Translations under genes and position numbers: made by a program
Part shown: positions 9,032 through 17,979 of the stretch, one piece after another
How the letters are laid out: each line of letters begins with the position of its first letter
Numbering within the stretch: position 1 is the stretch's first letter
The notes under the pieces: generated by a model
The model's database searches: none
Told to the model about the DNA's origin: nothing
What the model saw: the letters and a program-made list of their open reading frames with translations, nothing else
Source: OLB7 sp966250335
Lineage (GTDB): Bacteria; Bacteroidota; Ignavibacteria; OLB7
Length of the DNA stretch: 64,000 nt
Assembly: GCA_966250335.1 (NCBI GenBank)
Contig: CBINGZ010000021.1
Coordinates: 1-64,000 of the forward strand
Direction: 5' to 3'

Positions 9032-9844
9032 ATGACCAACAACTACGTGATCAGGGGCGGCTCCGAGGGGCGCGCCCGGCTCAGCATATTGTCCCATGCC
9101 CTGGGTCGTACGACCGACGACCTTCTCCGGTGGGCGGGCGCCCGCGAAGGTATATCGTGTCTCGATGTGGGGTGCGGCGGCGGTGATGTGACGCGGGAGA
9201 TGGCCCGCCTCGCCGGCCCGGAAGGGAGGGCCGTCGGGATCGACATCGACACGGCAAAGATCGAACTGGCACGCCGCGACGCGGAGACGGAGGGGGTGGG
9301 GAATATCGAGTTTCTCGTCTCGGATGTCGACGATCTGAACGCGCACGGGGAATTCGATCTCGTCTATGCGCGCTTTCTTCTGACGCACCTGAGCGATCCG
9401 GGAGGGATCCTCCGTCACATGGTCGACGCCGCGGCTCCGGGAGGAGCGATCGTCGTCGAGGATATAGATCACTCAGCGATCTTTTCGTATCCGGAGTCCC
9501 CGGCGATAACCCGATATGTGGAGCTGTACAACAGCGTGGTGCGGGGAAGGGGGGGCGATCCGGAGATCGGCCCGAGGCTTCCGGAGCTCTTCAGGGAGGC
9601 GGGGTTGAGCGACGTCCGGATCAACGTGGTGCAGCCGGTCTTCATGGAGAGTGAACCGAAGCGGATGCACGCGATCACCCTTGTGAACATCGCCGACGCC
9701 GTGGTCGCCGCCGGGCTTGCGTCGCGTGAGGAGATCGACGCGACCGCTGCGGAGATCGAGGAGTTCTGCCGTGATCCGCATACGATCGTGGCGCTTCCGC
9801 GCGTGTTCCAGGTCTGGGCGTTCAAGGAGGGGGGAGCGGCGTGA
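9032..9844 (+). CDS. class I SAM-dependent methyltransferase
   Basis: A 270-residue methyltransferase with a complete Rossmann core. Motif I is CLDVGCGGGDVTREMA; the acidic ribose-binding residue is in AVGIDIDTAKIELARR; motif II/III is FDLVYARFLLTHL, with a post-motif GGAIVVEDIDH. It falls in the UbiE/Methyltransf_25-like group that methylates small molecules. The substrate is unknown and there is no pathway context, since neighbours are a DNA repair enzyme and a secreted dehydrogenase. It is cytoplasmic with no signal peptide. Transcription ends at the shared hairpin 9869-9911, where it meets the oppositely oriented gene. Confidence 0.9.
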   Translation: MTNNYVIRGGSEGRARLSILSHALGRTTDDLLRWAGAREGISCLDVGCGGGDVTREMARLAGPEGRAVGIDIDTAKIELARRDAETEGVGNIEFLVSDVDDLNAHGEFDLVYARFLLTHLSDPGGILRHMVDAAAPGGAIVVEDIDHSAIFSYPESPAITRYVELYNSVVRGRGGDPEIGPRLPELFREAGLSDVRINVVQPVFMESEPKRMHAITLVNIADAVVAAGLASREEIDATAAEIEEFCRDPHTIVALPRVFQVWAFKEGGAA

Positions 9845-9863
9845 GGCGCCGTTTCCGGCAGAA

Positions 9864-9911
9864 GTAAAAACAATCGGGTTTCGATGAATATATCATCGAA
9901 ACCCGATTGTT
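9864..9911. terminator. bidirectional terminator between convergent genes
   Basis: A 19-bp perfect stem (9869-9887 with 9893-9911) and a 5-base loop. Read on the minus strand it is followed by TTTTTAC, an ideal tail for the sugar dehydrogenase gene. On the plus strand the tail is weaker but it serves the methyltransferase. Confidence 0.92.
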
Positions 9912-9930
9912 ATATCACATCATATCGCGA

Positions 9931-12507
9931 TCAGCGCGTCACCACGATCCTTGCGTCGTCGACCACTCTGTTGTCGACCGTGAGGCGGAAGGTGTACATG
10001 CCGCTGGCGACCGAGGTTCCGGCCGGGAGTTCGTTCTCCCAGGAGACCGTATGCTGTCCGGCGTCGCGCCAGCCCGCGTCGACCGTCGAGACGTAGCGGC
10101 CGTCCACGTCGTACATCTCCAGGCGGATCACGGAGGCGTCGGGGAGATCGTACGTGACGGTCGCGCGGTTCCGTGCGGGGTTCGGGTAGGCGTCGAGTCC
10201 GTAGCTCGATGCGATCGGCTTCTGCGGTCCGCGCACGGAGGTCGTGTTCGAGTTGAAGGTGTAGATCTTGCCGTCGAACGCGAGGATGTAGAGTTCATGG
10301 TTCAGATCGGTCCCGAACGCCGAGATGAAGAGGTCGGTGTCGAGAATGACACGGTTCTCCACCGCAGAGGTATCCTGCTCGTCGAACTTCAGGCCGAATA
10401 TCTCTCCGCGAGAGAAATCGGCGTAGACGTACCACCCCTTCAGGCTCGGCACGGCGTCCCCGCGGTAGACGGCGCCGCCGATCACCACGTCGCCGACGTT
10501 GTGCGAGTAATCCCAGATCGGCAGCTTCAGGCCGAGGCTGTCGGCCAGCGGATCGCAGCGGAGCTTGGGATAGAAGCAGCCGCTTCCCTCCATGATATTC
10601 CATCCGTAGTTCCCTCCCTTCACGACCACGTCGATCTCCTCGATCTTATCCTGCCCGGCGTCGCTCAGCCAGAGCCAGCCGGTCTCGGGGTCGAAGCTGA
10701 AACGGTACGGGTTGCGGAAGCCGTAGGCGTAGATCTCCTCGCGCCATCCCTCGGTGTTGCCCACGTACGGGTTGTCCGCCGGAATGCCGTAGTTGCGCCC
10801 CCCCGACGGTTTGTCGACGTCGATACGGAGCATGTCGCCGAGGAGCGTCTGGCGGTCCTGCGCGTGCCGGTGCGGGTCGGCCGCGTTCCCTCCGTCGCCG
10901 AGCGGAATGTAGAGGTAGCCGTCGGGGCCGAACTGGATCTGCCCGGCGTTATGGTTCGCGTACGGCTGTTCCACCTCCAGCAGAACCAGCTCCGAGCTGG
11001 AGTCCGCGACCCCCATGAGGGCGGTGTCGGCCTTGAACCGTGAGATCCGTGTGCGGCGCGGGTTGGAGGCCACGTAGTTCACGTAGAAATATCCGTTGCT
11101 GTCGAACTTCGGGTGGAAGGCGAGTCCCAGAAGTCCCTCCTCGTTTCCGACGGTGCGGACCCGGTCGGAGATGTCGAGGAAGGTGCGGGCCTCGCCGACC
11201 GTCGATCTGTTCTCGAACATTCTGATCATCCCTCCCTGCTCCACGACGAAGAGTCTGTTCGATTCGTCGGGGGAGGGTTGCAGGTCGACCGGTCTGGTGA
11301 ACTGAAGGTTGGGGAACGCCACCTTGACCTCCTCGCCGATCGGCTGCTGCGGCTGGAGCGTGCCGGAAAGTCTGTAGAGCTTGCCGTCGAAGCCGAGCAG
11401 ATAGAGCTCGCCCATCCCGTCGACCCCCATGGCGCCGAAGGGGGGATCGATCACCGCGATCTCGCGGTTATATCGCACTGTGGTATCGGTTTCGTCGACC
11501 GAGAGCGCCCAGAGCTTGCCGGCGGCGAAGTCGCCGTAGACGTAATGTCCTTCAAGCCCCTGAATTCCCGTTCCGCGGTAGACGAATCCACCGATGATGA
11601 CATCACCTTCGCGATGGGTGTAATCCCAGATCGGCTTGACCAGACCAAGGGAATCGGCCAGCGCATCGCACTGGAACAGAGGCTCGTAGCAACCCCCTCC
11701 TTCCATGATATTCCACCCGTAATTCCCTCCCTTGTGGACGATATCGATCTCCTCCAGGGCGTCCTGGCCTGCGTCGGAGGCCCAGAGCCAGCCGGTCTCG
11801 GAGTCGAAGCTGAAGCGGTAGGGATTACGGAAGCCGTAGGCGAAGATCTCCTGCCGGAAGTTCGTGGAACCCATGAACGGATTATCCGGGGGGATGGCGT
11901 AGTTCATGCCGTTGGACTGGTTGTTCACGTCGATGCGGAGGATCTTTCCCAGCAGCACCGCCCGGTCCTGCGCGTTGTTGAACGGATCGCCGCCGTCGCC
12001 ACCGTCTCCGAGTGCGATATAGAGGTAGCCGTCGGGACCGAACCGGATCTGTCCGGCCTTATGGTTGGCGAACGGCTGCTTGACCTCCATCAGCACCATC
12101 TCGCTGGAGGGATCGGCACGGTTCGAGTTGTCGTCCATCACGCTGAAGCGCGAAACCACGGAGCGGCGCGGGTTGGAGGCGACATAGTAGACGAAGAAAT
12201 AGCCGTTGTCGGCGTACTCCGGGTGGAAGGTCAGTCCCAGCAGACCCTCCTCGTTGCCGATCGATCGCACTTTGCCGGTGATATCGAGAAACACCCCGGC
12301 GCTGTCGGCGGTCTGGGTGTTGTTGAAGACGCGGATTCTCCCTTTCTGTTCGACGATGAAGATCCGGTTGGAGCCGTCGGGCGCCGGCGCCATATCGACC
12401 GGGCGTTCGAACGTCAGAGCGGGGAAGACCGGGAGAACGCTGATCTGGGCGTTCGCGGCGGCCATACAGAGCAGAGAGAGTGTGATCGGTAGCAGAAGTC
12501 TCTTCAT
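9931..12507 (-). CDS. tandem PQQ-type glucose/sorbosone dehydrogenase with T9SS sorting domain
   Basis: An 858-residue exported protein. It has a signal peptide (LLLPITLSLLCMAAANAQ), two consecutive six-bladed propeller domains of the glucose/sorbosone dehydrogenase (GSDH, HHIP-like) family at roughly 20-390 and 395-760, and a T9SS sorting domain. Each copy has the same signature series: VEQ-x-G-x-I-R, EEGLLGL-x-FHP, VNYVASNPRR, the His-containing NH-x-AGQI-x-FGPDGYLYI block (the family's proposed catalytic base), and EEIDVV-x-KGGNYGWN. Known relatives oxidise sugars with PQQ and calcium, but many family members have no proven activity. The start at 12507 has an AAGGA site. A 57-codon upstream extension is open but not coding-like. 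A duplicated GSDH unit in one chain is unusual. Confidence 0.9.
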   Translation of the reverse strand: MKRLLLPITLSLLCMAAANAQISVLPVFPALTFERPVDMAPAPDGSNRIFIVEQKGRIRVFNNTQTADSAGVFLDITGKVRSIGNEEGLLGLTFHPEYADNGYFFVYYVASNPRRSVVSRFSVMDDNSNRADPSSEMVLMEVKQPFANHKAGQIRFGPDGYLYIALGDGGDGGDPFNNAQDRAVLLGKILRIDVNNQSNGMNYAIPPDNPFMGSTNFRQEIFAYGFRNPYRFSFDSETGWLWASDAGQDALEEIDIVHKGGNYGWNIMEGGGCYEPLFQCDALADSLGLVKPIWDYTHREGDVIIGGFVYRGTGIQGLEGHYVYGDFAAGKLWALSVDETDTTVRYNREIAVIDPPFGAMGVDGMGELYLLGFDGKLYRLSGTLQPQQPIGEEVKVAFPNLQFTRPVDLQPSPDESNRLFVVEQGGMIRMFENRSTVGEARTFLDISDRVRTVGNEEGLLGLAFHPKFDSNGYFYVNYVASNPRRTRISRFKADTALMGVADSSSELVLLEVEQPYANHNAGQIQFGPDGYLYIPLGDGGNAADPHRHAQDRQTLLGDMLRIDVDKPSGGRNYGIPADNPYVGNTEGWREEIYAYGFRNPYRFSFDPETGWLWLSDAGQDKIEEIDVVVKGGNYGWNIMEGSGCFYPKLRCDPLADSLGLKLPIWDYSHNVGDVVIGGAVYRGDAVPSLKGWYVYADFSRGEIFGLKFDEQDTSAVENRVILDTDLFISAFGTDLNHELYILAFDGKIYTFNSNTTSVRGPQKPIASSYGLDAYPNPARNRATVTYDLPDASVIRLEMYDVDGRYVSTVDAGWRDAGQHTVSWENELPAGTSVASGMYTFRLTVDNRVVDDARIVVTR

Positions 12508-12975
12508 GGTATTCCTTCTCCTTTGGCATTGATCGTATCGTGAAGTTGGGCGTGAGCGTCGATTTCTTGCGGCGGCGCATTTCGTCAGGTCCGTACGGAT
12601 CCCCGGCGCATGCGCTCCGCGCGTCGTGGCTGTCGACGCCGGCGGTTGCCGCACCGAGAAAGGAGGTCGTGCCGACAAGAGGTGTCGGCCGCGCGATGCC
12701 GTGATACGTTGGACAGGTGATTCAACGGATTCGGATGTTTGAACACGCTTCTACACGATATGGTTCCGGTGGGGCGTTTCTTCCTGATGCCGGGTTGCGA
12801 TGTTTACTATATTCCTCGCCGTGAAACCCGGACCCGTTCGGAACGATAGGAGGGGTCCGGTCGTTGAGCCGGTATCCGTTCCCTCGACCTGTGGGAACCT
12901 TCGGGCGGCTCCTTCGTCCCAACGGATGCAATCCCGGAGTTCCCATCTCCCAATAACCGCAACAAGAGGTGCACC
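12508..12975. other. divergent intergenic region with one hairpin
   Basis: 468 bases between the divergent genes at 12507 and 12976. CCGGACCC (12828-12835) and GGGTCCGG (12853-12860) form a possible leader hairpin. I see no credible gene; several overlapping frames are open only because of the base composition. Confidence 0.4.
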
Positions 12976-14013
12976 ATGAGACGTTCGATGCTGATTGCCT
13001 CGATGTTCGTGCTGACCGCGATACTTCCGTTCGCATCGCGCAGCCAGGGTTTCTCGTTCGCCATGGGCGACGTCGAGTCGACTGAAGAAAACGATTCGAT
13101 CCCGCCGCAGAGGATCGGTCTTCCTCCGATGGAGATGGAAATCTCGGAGGGAAGCTCCGGGAGGGCAACCGGCTACTGCTTCGACGAATATCTCATCGCA
13201 CCCCGCCGCACGACCTCGTTCCGTCATGTTCTGGCCGGCGACAACGATGCAGTGGTCAGACTGGCGGACGGCAGGGAAGTGAGCCTCAGCGCCGCCATCG
13301 CGAAGCGACTTGTTTCCGTTGTGGCGAATCAGCTCACCGTGCAGTTCGCCAACTACACGGGCGCTCCTCTCTCGATACATTTTCCGAAGGCCGTCGTTCT
13401 CTGGGATAGAAAGGGGGGAGCGGTGAACCCGGATGCGCTCGCCGTGCTGGAGCGGCGGGGGGGATACGACGAGCGGCAGGAGATGGTCTGGCGCTACACG
13501 ACGGCGGAGCGCCTGCTCGGCGTCCTCGGCTACGACAAGGGCTCGGCATGGGAGTACGACGCCGACAGGCTGCGGAGTTCCGTGCTCGCGTACCAGGCCG
13601 ACAACGGCATGCAGACCACCGGCCAGCTCGACGAGACGACACTCGATCGTATCGCACACAGCGGCATGAAGCTGCAGCGTCGCCTGGCATCGCTCGGGTT
13701 CCGCGATCGTGAAGGAAACAGTCTGAAGGAGGATCTCGCCGCGCAGATCCGTTCGTTCGAGCGGAGCAGCGGAGCGAAGCTTTCAGGTCGCTGGGTGACG
13801 GAAAACGATACGCGTCTCGCCTCGCTCGAAAGCGCTCGCGCCCGCGACAGGCGCGCCGGCGAGAGAGGAACCGAGACCGTCAGCCCCGGCGTACGCCCTT
13901 CGGTCCGTGCCGGAGCCGCCCCCGCCACACCTCGCGCCGCGACACCTCGCGCCGCGACGACAACGGCGCCGACCATACCGGCCCGTCCCAGCACACCTCC
14001 CGGCAGGCCGTAA
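12976..14013 (+). CDS. exported protein with peptidoglycan-binding-like repeats
   Basis: A 345-residue exported protein with a signal peptide (about residues 1-27, ending ASRSQ). The middle contains an unrecognised domain with a single Cys in GYCFDEYLIAP. From about residue 175 come two modules resembling PG_binding_1 three-helix domains: LLGVLGYDKGSAWEYDADRL with VLAYQADNGMQTTGQLDETT, and a weaker second copy starting LQRRLASLGF with IRSFERSSGAKLSGRW. The C-terminal 45 residues are low-complexity, rich in Pro, Ala, Thr and Arg. It probably sits in the periplasm attached to peptidoglycan. No catalytic domain is visible. The start is fixed by an AAGAGGTG site and the signal peptide. Confidence 0.75.
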   Translation: MRRSMLIASMFVLTAILPFASRSQGFSFAMGDVESTEENDSIPPQRIGLPPMEMEISEGSSGRATGYCFDEYLIAPRRTTSFRHVLAGDNDAVVRLADGREVSLSAAIAKRLVSVVANQLTVQFANYTGAPLSIHFPKAVVLWDRKGGAVNPDALAVLERRGGYDERQEMVWRYTTAERLLGVLGYDKGSAWEYDADRLRSSVLAYQADNGMQTTGQLDETTLDRIAHSGMKLQRRLASLGFRDREGNSLKEDLAAQIRSFERSSGAKLSGRWVTENDTRLASLESARARDRRAGERGTETVSPGVRPSVRAGAAPATPRAATPRAATTTAPTIPARPSTPPGRP

Positions 14014-14047
14014 GACTCGACATCGGTCTACAACAGCAGCATCACGA

Positions 14048-14079
14048 AAGGCCCCGCCTCCCCGCGGGGCCTTCGCATT
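14048..14079 (+). terminator. hairpin terminator
   Basis: A 10-bp stem (14048-14057 with 14064-14073) with loop CTCCCC and a short T-poor tail (CGCATTAC). It follows the stop at 14013 by 34 bases. Confidence 0.7.
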
Positions 14080-14256
14080 ACACCCCACACTTCTCTGCTC
14101 AACGGAGGCGGCTCCCGTAGGGAGCACCTGTATGTAGCCCTCACGGTTCGCGAATATTGATCCCAACCCCGGATTAGGTAGATTGTTGCCGAAAGATAAT
14201 GTGGCGAGGATATCGCGGGCAGATATGCGTTTGAGCGTCCGTCGATCCGAGGCCAG

Positions 14257-14772
14257 ATGTGTTGTACAACGATCAATCCGGGCGATTCCATGAACGAGGA
14301 GCCTCCCAAATCCGGCCGGTCGATCCCTGTTCCGCGCCGCGCGACTCTTGAGGATATGCCCGCCGTGGCGGCGATCCATCGACGCGCGTTTCGCAGCGCA
14401 ATGCCCCACATTCCCGAGCTGCACACATCGGAGGAGGATCTGAAGTATTTTTCGACCGAGGTCTTTCCCGCCAACGAGATCTGGGTGACGGAGGAGGATA
14501 AGGTCCTCACCGGATTTATCGCGTTCCATGACGGGTGGGTGGCGCATCTCTACATTCATCCCGACCATCAGGGGAAGGGTTTGGGGGATGCGCTTCTGGG
14601 GGTTGCCAAGGAGGGGGCCGATTCCCTCAGCCTCTGGACGTTCCAGCAGAACGACGGCGCGCGCTGCTTTTACGAGAACCACGGCTTCCAGGCCGCGATC
14701 CAGACCGACGGGTCGGGCAACGAGGAGCATGAACCTGACGTGCTCTATGTCTGGAGGCGGGCGGCGGGCTGA
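14257..14772 (+). CDS. GNAT-family N-acetyltransferase
   Basis: A 171-residue cytoplasmic acetyltransferase using acetyl-CoA. The GNAT core is clear: RRATLEDMPAVAAIHRRAF at the N-terminus, HLYIHPDHQGKGLGDALL as motif A with the pyrophosphate-binding QGKGLG, and LWTFQQNDGARCFYENHGF as motif B. The spacing is normal. It resembles RimI-like/YjaB-like single-domain members, and the acceptor substrate cannot be assigned. The ORF can start at 14257 or at the ATG at 14290; the domain starts shortly after the second, so the first 11 residues may not be translated. Confidence 0.9.
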   Translation: MCCTTINPGDSMNEEPPKSGRSIPVPRRATLEDMPAVAAIHRRAFRSAMPHIPELHTSEEDLKYFSTEVFPANEIWVTEEDKVLTGFIAFHDGWVAHLYIHPDHQGKGLGDALLGVAKEGADSLSLWTFQQNDGARCFYENHGFQAAIQTDGSGNEEHEPDVLYVWRRAAG

Positions 14773-14906
14773 TCGGAGGGGGAAGGGAGCGATATTCGAG
14801 AGGCTGCCGCGCCGTATCTTTGCCGGCGCATGGTCGTGCTCGGGGCAAACGTTCCGGTGCGCGCCGGGGGCCTCATGTATTCCATGTATTTCGACAGGAC
14901 ACTGCT

Positions 14907-16115
14907 GTGATTCGTCCATTCCTTCCAACATCTCTGCCTATCCTCCTGGGGTTACTGCTTACCTCCTTGCCAGCGTTTGCGCAGCTGTTCTCATTTGAGG
15001 AATACAGTTACTGCGACTCCGTACACGATGCGGTTCACCGCGATGCATCGGTTCGGCTGGGACGTCTTCTCGCCGATTTCTGGGAACCCAGGCTGAATGT
15101 CTGCCGGCTTCGTATCAACCGGATATTATCGTCACGGGATCTTTCGGATCTGAACGAGCTTCGTGCCCGCTTTGCGCTGGCTTATGAGAGGGGAGAGAGA
15201 TATCGGGAGTTCGAGGCGAGACGCTTCGAGGAATTGGCTCCGCTGCTCATTGCCGCTGCCCTTGACACATCTGCCGTCGATACGGTCTCGTCGCCCTCCG
15301 CCGAGAACGATATACGGTTCGTAATACAGGGCAGACGGCCGGGCGATGCTGCCGGGATCCCCGGATATGAAGATGCACGGCGGGATCCGAAGGCGATGGA
15401 AGAGGAGTGGGAGGAAAACGACAAGGTGGAAATGATGCGGAATACCGCCGATATGTTTATCCATCATCAGGAGCTCTCCTTCGAGCTGCCGGTGATTGCG
15501 TCATGGATCATGCGGAACCATCATTCCCTGCTCGACAGTCTGGTCGACGATATGGTCACGGATCTGAGGGCATTTGCCGATTCGGCGGAGTATCTGATAA
15601 GGAACCTTGAAGGTGAATATCGTGATGCGTTTATTTCCTGTCCCGATCTCCGAGAGGTTCTGGTGGAGGATTTCGGTATCGCGTATCTGAGAGCCGTGTC
15701 GCAACAGCCCGACATGTTCCAGCCGTCCCACAGGGAGAGGGTCGAGTCATTGATCCCGCTCTACACCGGTCAGCCGCTGGCATCGCTTGTCGACATGATC
15801 TCGAATAAGGAGGTGCCGCCGACCGACGTGTTCCCGCAGGAGCCGCCGCTCCGCCAGATCTCCTCGAACCCTATCTCGACATCGGTGGAGATCGCCTACA
15901 CCCTCCCCGGAGTCAGTTCGCGCACCAACCTCAACATCATCGACGCCCGCGGCGAAGTCGTTCTGACCGCCATCCAGGGAGTCCGGAACGCGGGGGAGCA
16001 TAGCGTCACGGTCGACGTCTCAGAGCTCCCCACCGGCCCTTATATCTATCGGTTGACGACCGATCTTCCATCGGGACAGAGGGTATGGTCGCGGGTGATG
16101 GAAGTCGTCAGATAG
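14907..16115 (+). CDS. T9SS-exported protein of unknown function
   Basis: About 402 residues if translation starts at the GTG at 14907, directly before a signal peptide (FLPTSLPILLGLLLTSLPAF, cleaved after AQ). The ORF is open further up to 14820 but those codons look non-coding. The mature part is mostly alpha-helical and charged, with helices such as LARFALAYERGERYREFEAR and a region about 200-270 rich in L, S and D. I recognise no domain in it. The last ~75 residues are a T9SS sorting domain (start ISSNPISTSVEIAY, end VMEVVR). It is therefore secreted or displayed, with unknown function. The next gene begins 17 bases after the stop. Confidence 0.75.
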   Translation: MIRPFLPTSLPILLGLLLTSLPAFAQLFSFEEYSYCDSVHDAVHRDASVRLGRLLADFWEPRLNVCRLRINRILSSRDLSDLNELRARFALAYERGERYREFEARRFEELAPLLIAAALDTSAVDTVSSPSAENDIRFVIQGRRPGDAAGIPGYEDARRDPKAMEEEWEENDKVEMMRNTADMFIHHQELSFELPVIASWIMRNHHSLLDSLVDDMVTDLRAFADSAEYLIRNLEGEYRDAFISCPDLREVLVEDFGIAYLRAVSQQPDMFQPSHRERVESLIPLYTGQPLASLVDMISNKEVPPTDVFPQEPPLRQISSNPISTSVEIAYTLPGVSSRTNLNIIDARGEVVLTAIQGVRNAGEHSVTVDVSELPTGPYIYRLTTDLPSGQRVWSRVMEVVR

Positions 16116-16132
16116 GATATTCAGATCACGAT

Positions 16133-16711
16133 ATGAAAGCAAAGGACAATCTCCCCATCATCGATTTCCCATCCCGGGCCGACTGGGAATCGTGGCTCGA
16201 CGCCAACCATGCCGATTCCCCCGGGCTCTGGATCAGGATCGCCAAGAAGGGATCGAAGATCGATTCCGTCACCTACCCGGAGGCGCTGGAGGCTGCTCTC
16301 TGCTACGGCTGGATCGACGGACAGAAGGGATCGTTCGACGACGACTACTGGCTGCAGCGGTTCACGCGGCGGGGACCGAGAAGCAAGTGGTCGAAAATCA
16401 ATCGCGATGCGATCGTCGAACTCGTCGGGCGGGGAATGGTAAAGCCGGCGGGGCTCAGGGAGATCGAGGCGGCGAAGAAGGACGGCAGATGGGAAGCCGC
16501 CTACGACAGCCAGCGGAACATGGCGGTGCCGGACGATTTCCAGGCAAGACTGGAGGAGGAACCGGCCGCCCGCGAGTTCTTCACCGGCCTGACCGGTAGC
16601 AGACGCTATGCGATATTGTTCAGAATCCACGACGCCAGGCGCCCTGAAACACGAGCCCGCCGTATCGAACAGTTCATCGAGATGCTGAAGGAGGGGAGGA
16701 CTCTCAACTGA
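16133..16711 (+). CDS. YdeI/OmpD-associated-family protein
   Basis: A 192-residue cytoplasmic protein of the YdeI (bacteriocin-protection-like) family. Recognisable blocks are DWESWLDANHADSPGLWIRI, the diagnostic YPEALEAALCYGWIDGQKGS and YWLQRFTRRGPRSKWSKIN, and the C-terminal helix block RRYAILFRIHDARRPETR with RRIEQFIEMLKEGR. The biochemical role of the family is poorly defined. I chose the ATG at 16133 because the domain starts there; the frame is open to 16085 inside the end of the previous gene. It follows the T9SS gene by 17 bases, so it is probably cotranscribed by default. Confidence 0.88.
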   Translation: MKAKDNLPIIDFPSRADWESWLDANHADSPGLWIRIAKKGSKIDSVTYPEALEAALCYGWIDGQKGSFDDDYWLQRFTRRGPRSKWSKINRDAIVELVGRGMVKPAGLREIEAAKKDGRWEAAYDSQRNMAVPDDFQARLEEEPAAREFFTGLTGSRRYAILFRIHDARRPETRARRIEQFIEMLKEGRTLN

Positions 16712-16781
16712 TATCGCGGCTCCGCGCATCCGCCACTCCAACGACATCCGAACCTCCGCAACAACTCCTCGAAGAAGATGT

Positions 16782-16826
16782 TTGCATTCCTGATCTCTAG
16801 TCTTATATTTGGACTTAATCCAAATA
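16782..16826 (+). promoter_or_regulatory. promoter with overlapping palindromic operator
   Basis: A sigma70-like promoter is visible: TTGCAT (16782-16787), a 16-base spacer and TATATT (16804-16809). A perfect palindrome, TATTTGGA (16806-16813) - 5 bases - TCCAAATA (16819-16826), overlaps the -10 box and the probable start of transcription, the place where a repressor would act. The regulator is not identified. Because the downstream S4 paralogue lacks zinc-binding cysteines, a Zur- or Rrf2-type metal/redox repressor is the best guess. Confidence 0.6.
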
Positions 16827-16914
16827 AATGATGCGACACGGTCATCCGTTCACGGGACCGATCGGCGTCGCGGGGCTCGTCGGTGAGCCCGAACAACGCA
16901 ATCGACATCGGAGC

Positions 16915-17520
16915 ATGAACTACACAGGCCCAAAGGTCCGCCTCTCCAGGCGGCTCGGCATTGCACTGACCCCGAAATCGGCGCGGATCATGGAGCGCCG
17001 TCCCAACCCTCCCGGCCAGCACGGCGCCGCCGTCCGCAGGAAGAAGACGACCACCTACGCGATGCAGCTTCTGCAGAAGCAGCGCCTCCGCTGCCAGTTC
17101 AACATCTCCGAGCGGCAGCTCCGGAACTACTACCGCAAGGCGGCGGGGAAGACCGGGAACACCGCCACGCATCTGATCGAGATGCTGGAGACCCGGCTCG
17201 ACTCCCTGGTGCTCCGTGCCGGGCTTGCCCGCTCCATCTACGCGGCGCGGCAGTATGTCCGTCATGGACATATCCTGGTCGACGGCCGCCGCATCAACCT
17301 CCCCGGCTATCAGGTGAAGCCGGGAGGAAGGATCGGAGTGCGTCCCCGCAGCAGAAAGCTTGAATGCTTCACCGATGCCCTGAAACAGTCGGGCGGAACA
17401 CCGGAATATCTCGAGGTGTCGAAATCCGATATGTCGGCCAGGCTCATCGCCAGCCCCATGCCGGAGGATGTGCCGATCATCTGCGATCTGCAACTGGTCG
17501 TCGAATATTATTCCCGATGA
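16915..17520 (+). CDS. rpsD: ribosomal protein S4, zinc-free (C-minus) paralogue
   Basis: A 201-residue 30S subunit protein. S4 hallmarks are NYTGPKVRLSRRLGIALTP, RRPNPPGQHG, the LRNYYRKAAGKTG block and the S4 RNA-binding domain (LETRLDSLVLRAGLARSIYA, with ARQYVRHGHILVDGRRINLP). The usual N-terminal zinc ribbon is gone: the four Cys positions of the zinc form are Val, Ser and other residues, so this is a C-minus S4. Such paralogues usually back up a zinc-containing copy elsewhere and are induced under zinc limitation. The gene is isolated from any ribosomal operon and sits behind a palindrome-controlled promoter. ATG 16915 was chosen by homology; the frame is open back to 16828. Confidence 0.93.
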   Translation: MNYTGPKVRLSRRLGIALTPKSARIMERRPNPPGQHGAAVRRKKTTTYAMQLLQKQRLRCQFNISERQLRNYYRKAAGKTGNTATHLIEMLETRLDSLVLRAGLARSIYAARQYVRHGHILVDGRRINLPGYQVKPGGRIGVRPRSRKLECFTDALKQSGGTPEYLEVSKSDMSARLIASPMPEDVPIICDLQLVVEYYSR

Positions 17521-17580
17521 ACCGGCGCCGGCGCCCTCCGCGGCGCGCTGTCGGCATCAACCTTTTACCGGATACAATCC

Positions 17581-17979
17581 ATGGATAATCATAGCGACTG
17601 CGCCTGGATCGTGCTTGCCGTCGGGAGATTCGGAAGCATCTGCCGATGCGGCGACTGTTTCGGTGTGCGGGTCGAGATCGGGAACGTGGTGCTCCGTCTT
17701 ACCGACGATGAGGCGACCCGGTTCGACGAGTTCGTCAACAGCATCGATGTGGAACGCTGCGAGCGCCTCAACTCGACCTATCGACGGAAGATCGCGATCG
17801 ATCTCGACGACTCGGGGATCATGCTCTCCTTCACCCGGTCGGAACTGGAGGATCTGCGGATGCTTCTGCGGGAAGCTGTATGTCGTGTGCCGAAGGAAAC
17901 GGGAAAGGGACGGGAGAAGGGATCACGCAAGTCGTCCCGATCCTTTCCGTCGCAATGGGGGAGGACCTTCCTGAACTGA
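17581..17979 (+). CDS. small cysteine-cluster protein (DUF6686-like)
   Basis: A 132-residue protein. The N-terminal third has a tight Cys cluster, C-x-C-x-x-C (ICRCGDCFGVRVEIGNVVLR), a likely metal-binding knuckle, followed by a conserved-looking RLTDDEATRFDEFV segment. The C-terminal ~30 residues are very basic (many K, R, S), suggestive of nucleic-acid or ribosome contact. The pattern recalls small Bacteroidota proteins annotated DUF6686; the function of that family is unknown to me. It lies 60 bases after the zinc-free S4 gene in the same direction and probably in the same transcript, which suggests a shared role in metal or stress response. Confidence 0.7.
   Translation: MDNHSDCAWIVLAVGRFGSICRCGDCFGVRVEIGNVVLRLTDDEATRFDEFVNSIDVERCERLNSTYRRKIAIDLDDSGIMLSFTRSELEDLRMLLREAVCRVPKETGKGREKGSRKSSRSFPSQWGRTFLN

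Noticed and set aside
11113..12492. 459-codon plus-strand frame opposite the sugar dehydrogenase
   Set aside because: Mirror frame of the GSDH repeats; no motif of its own.
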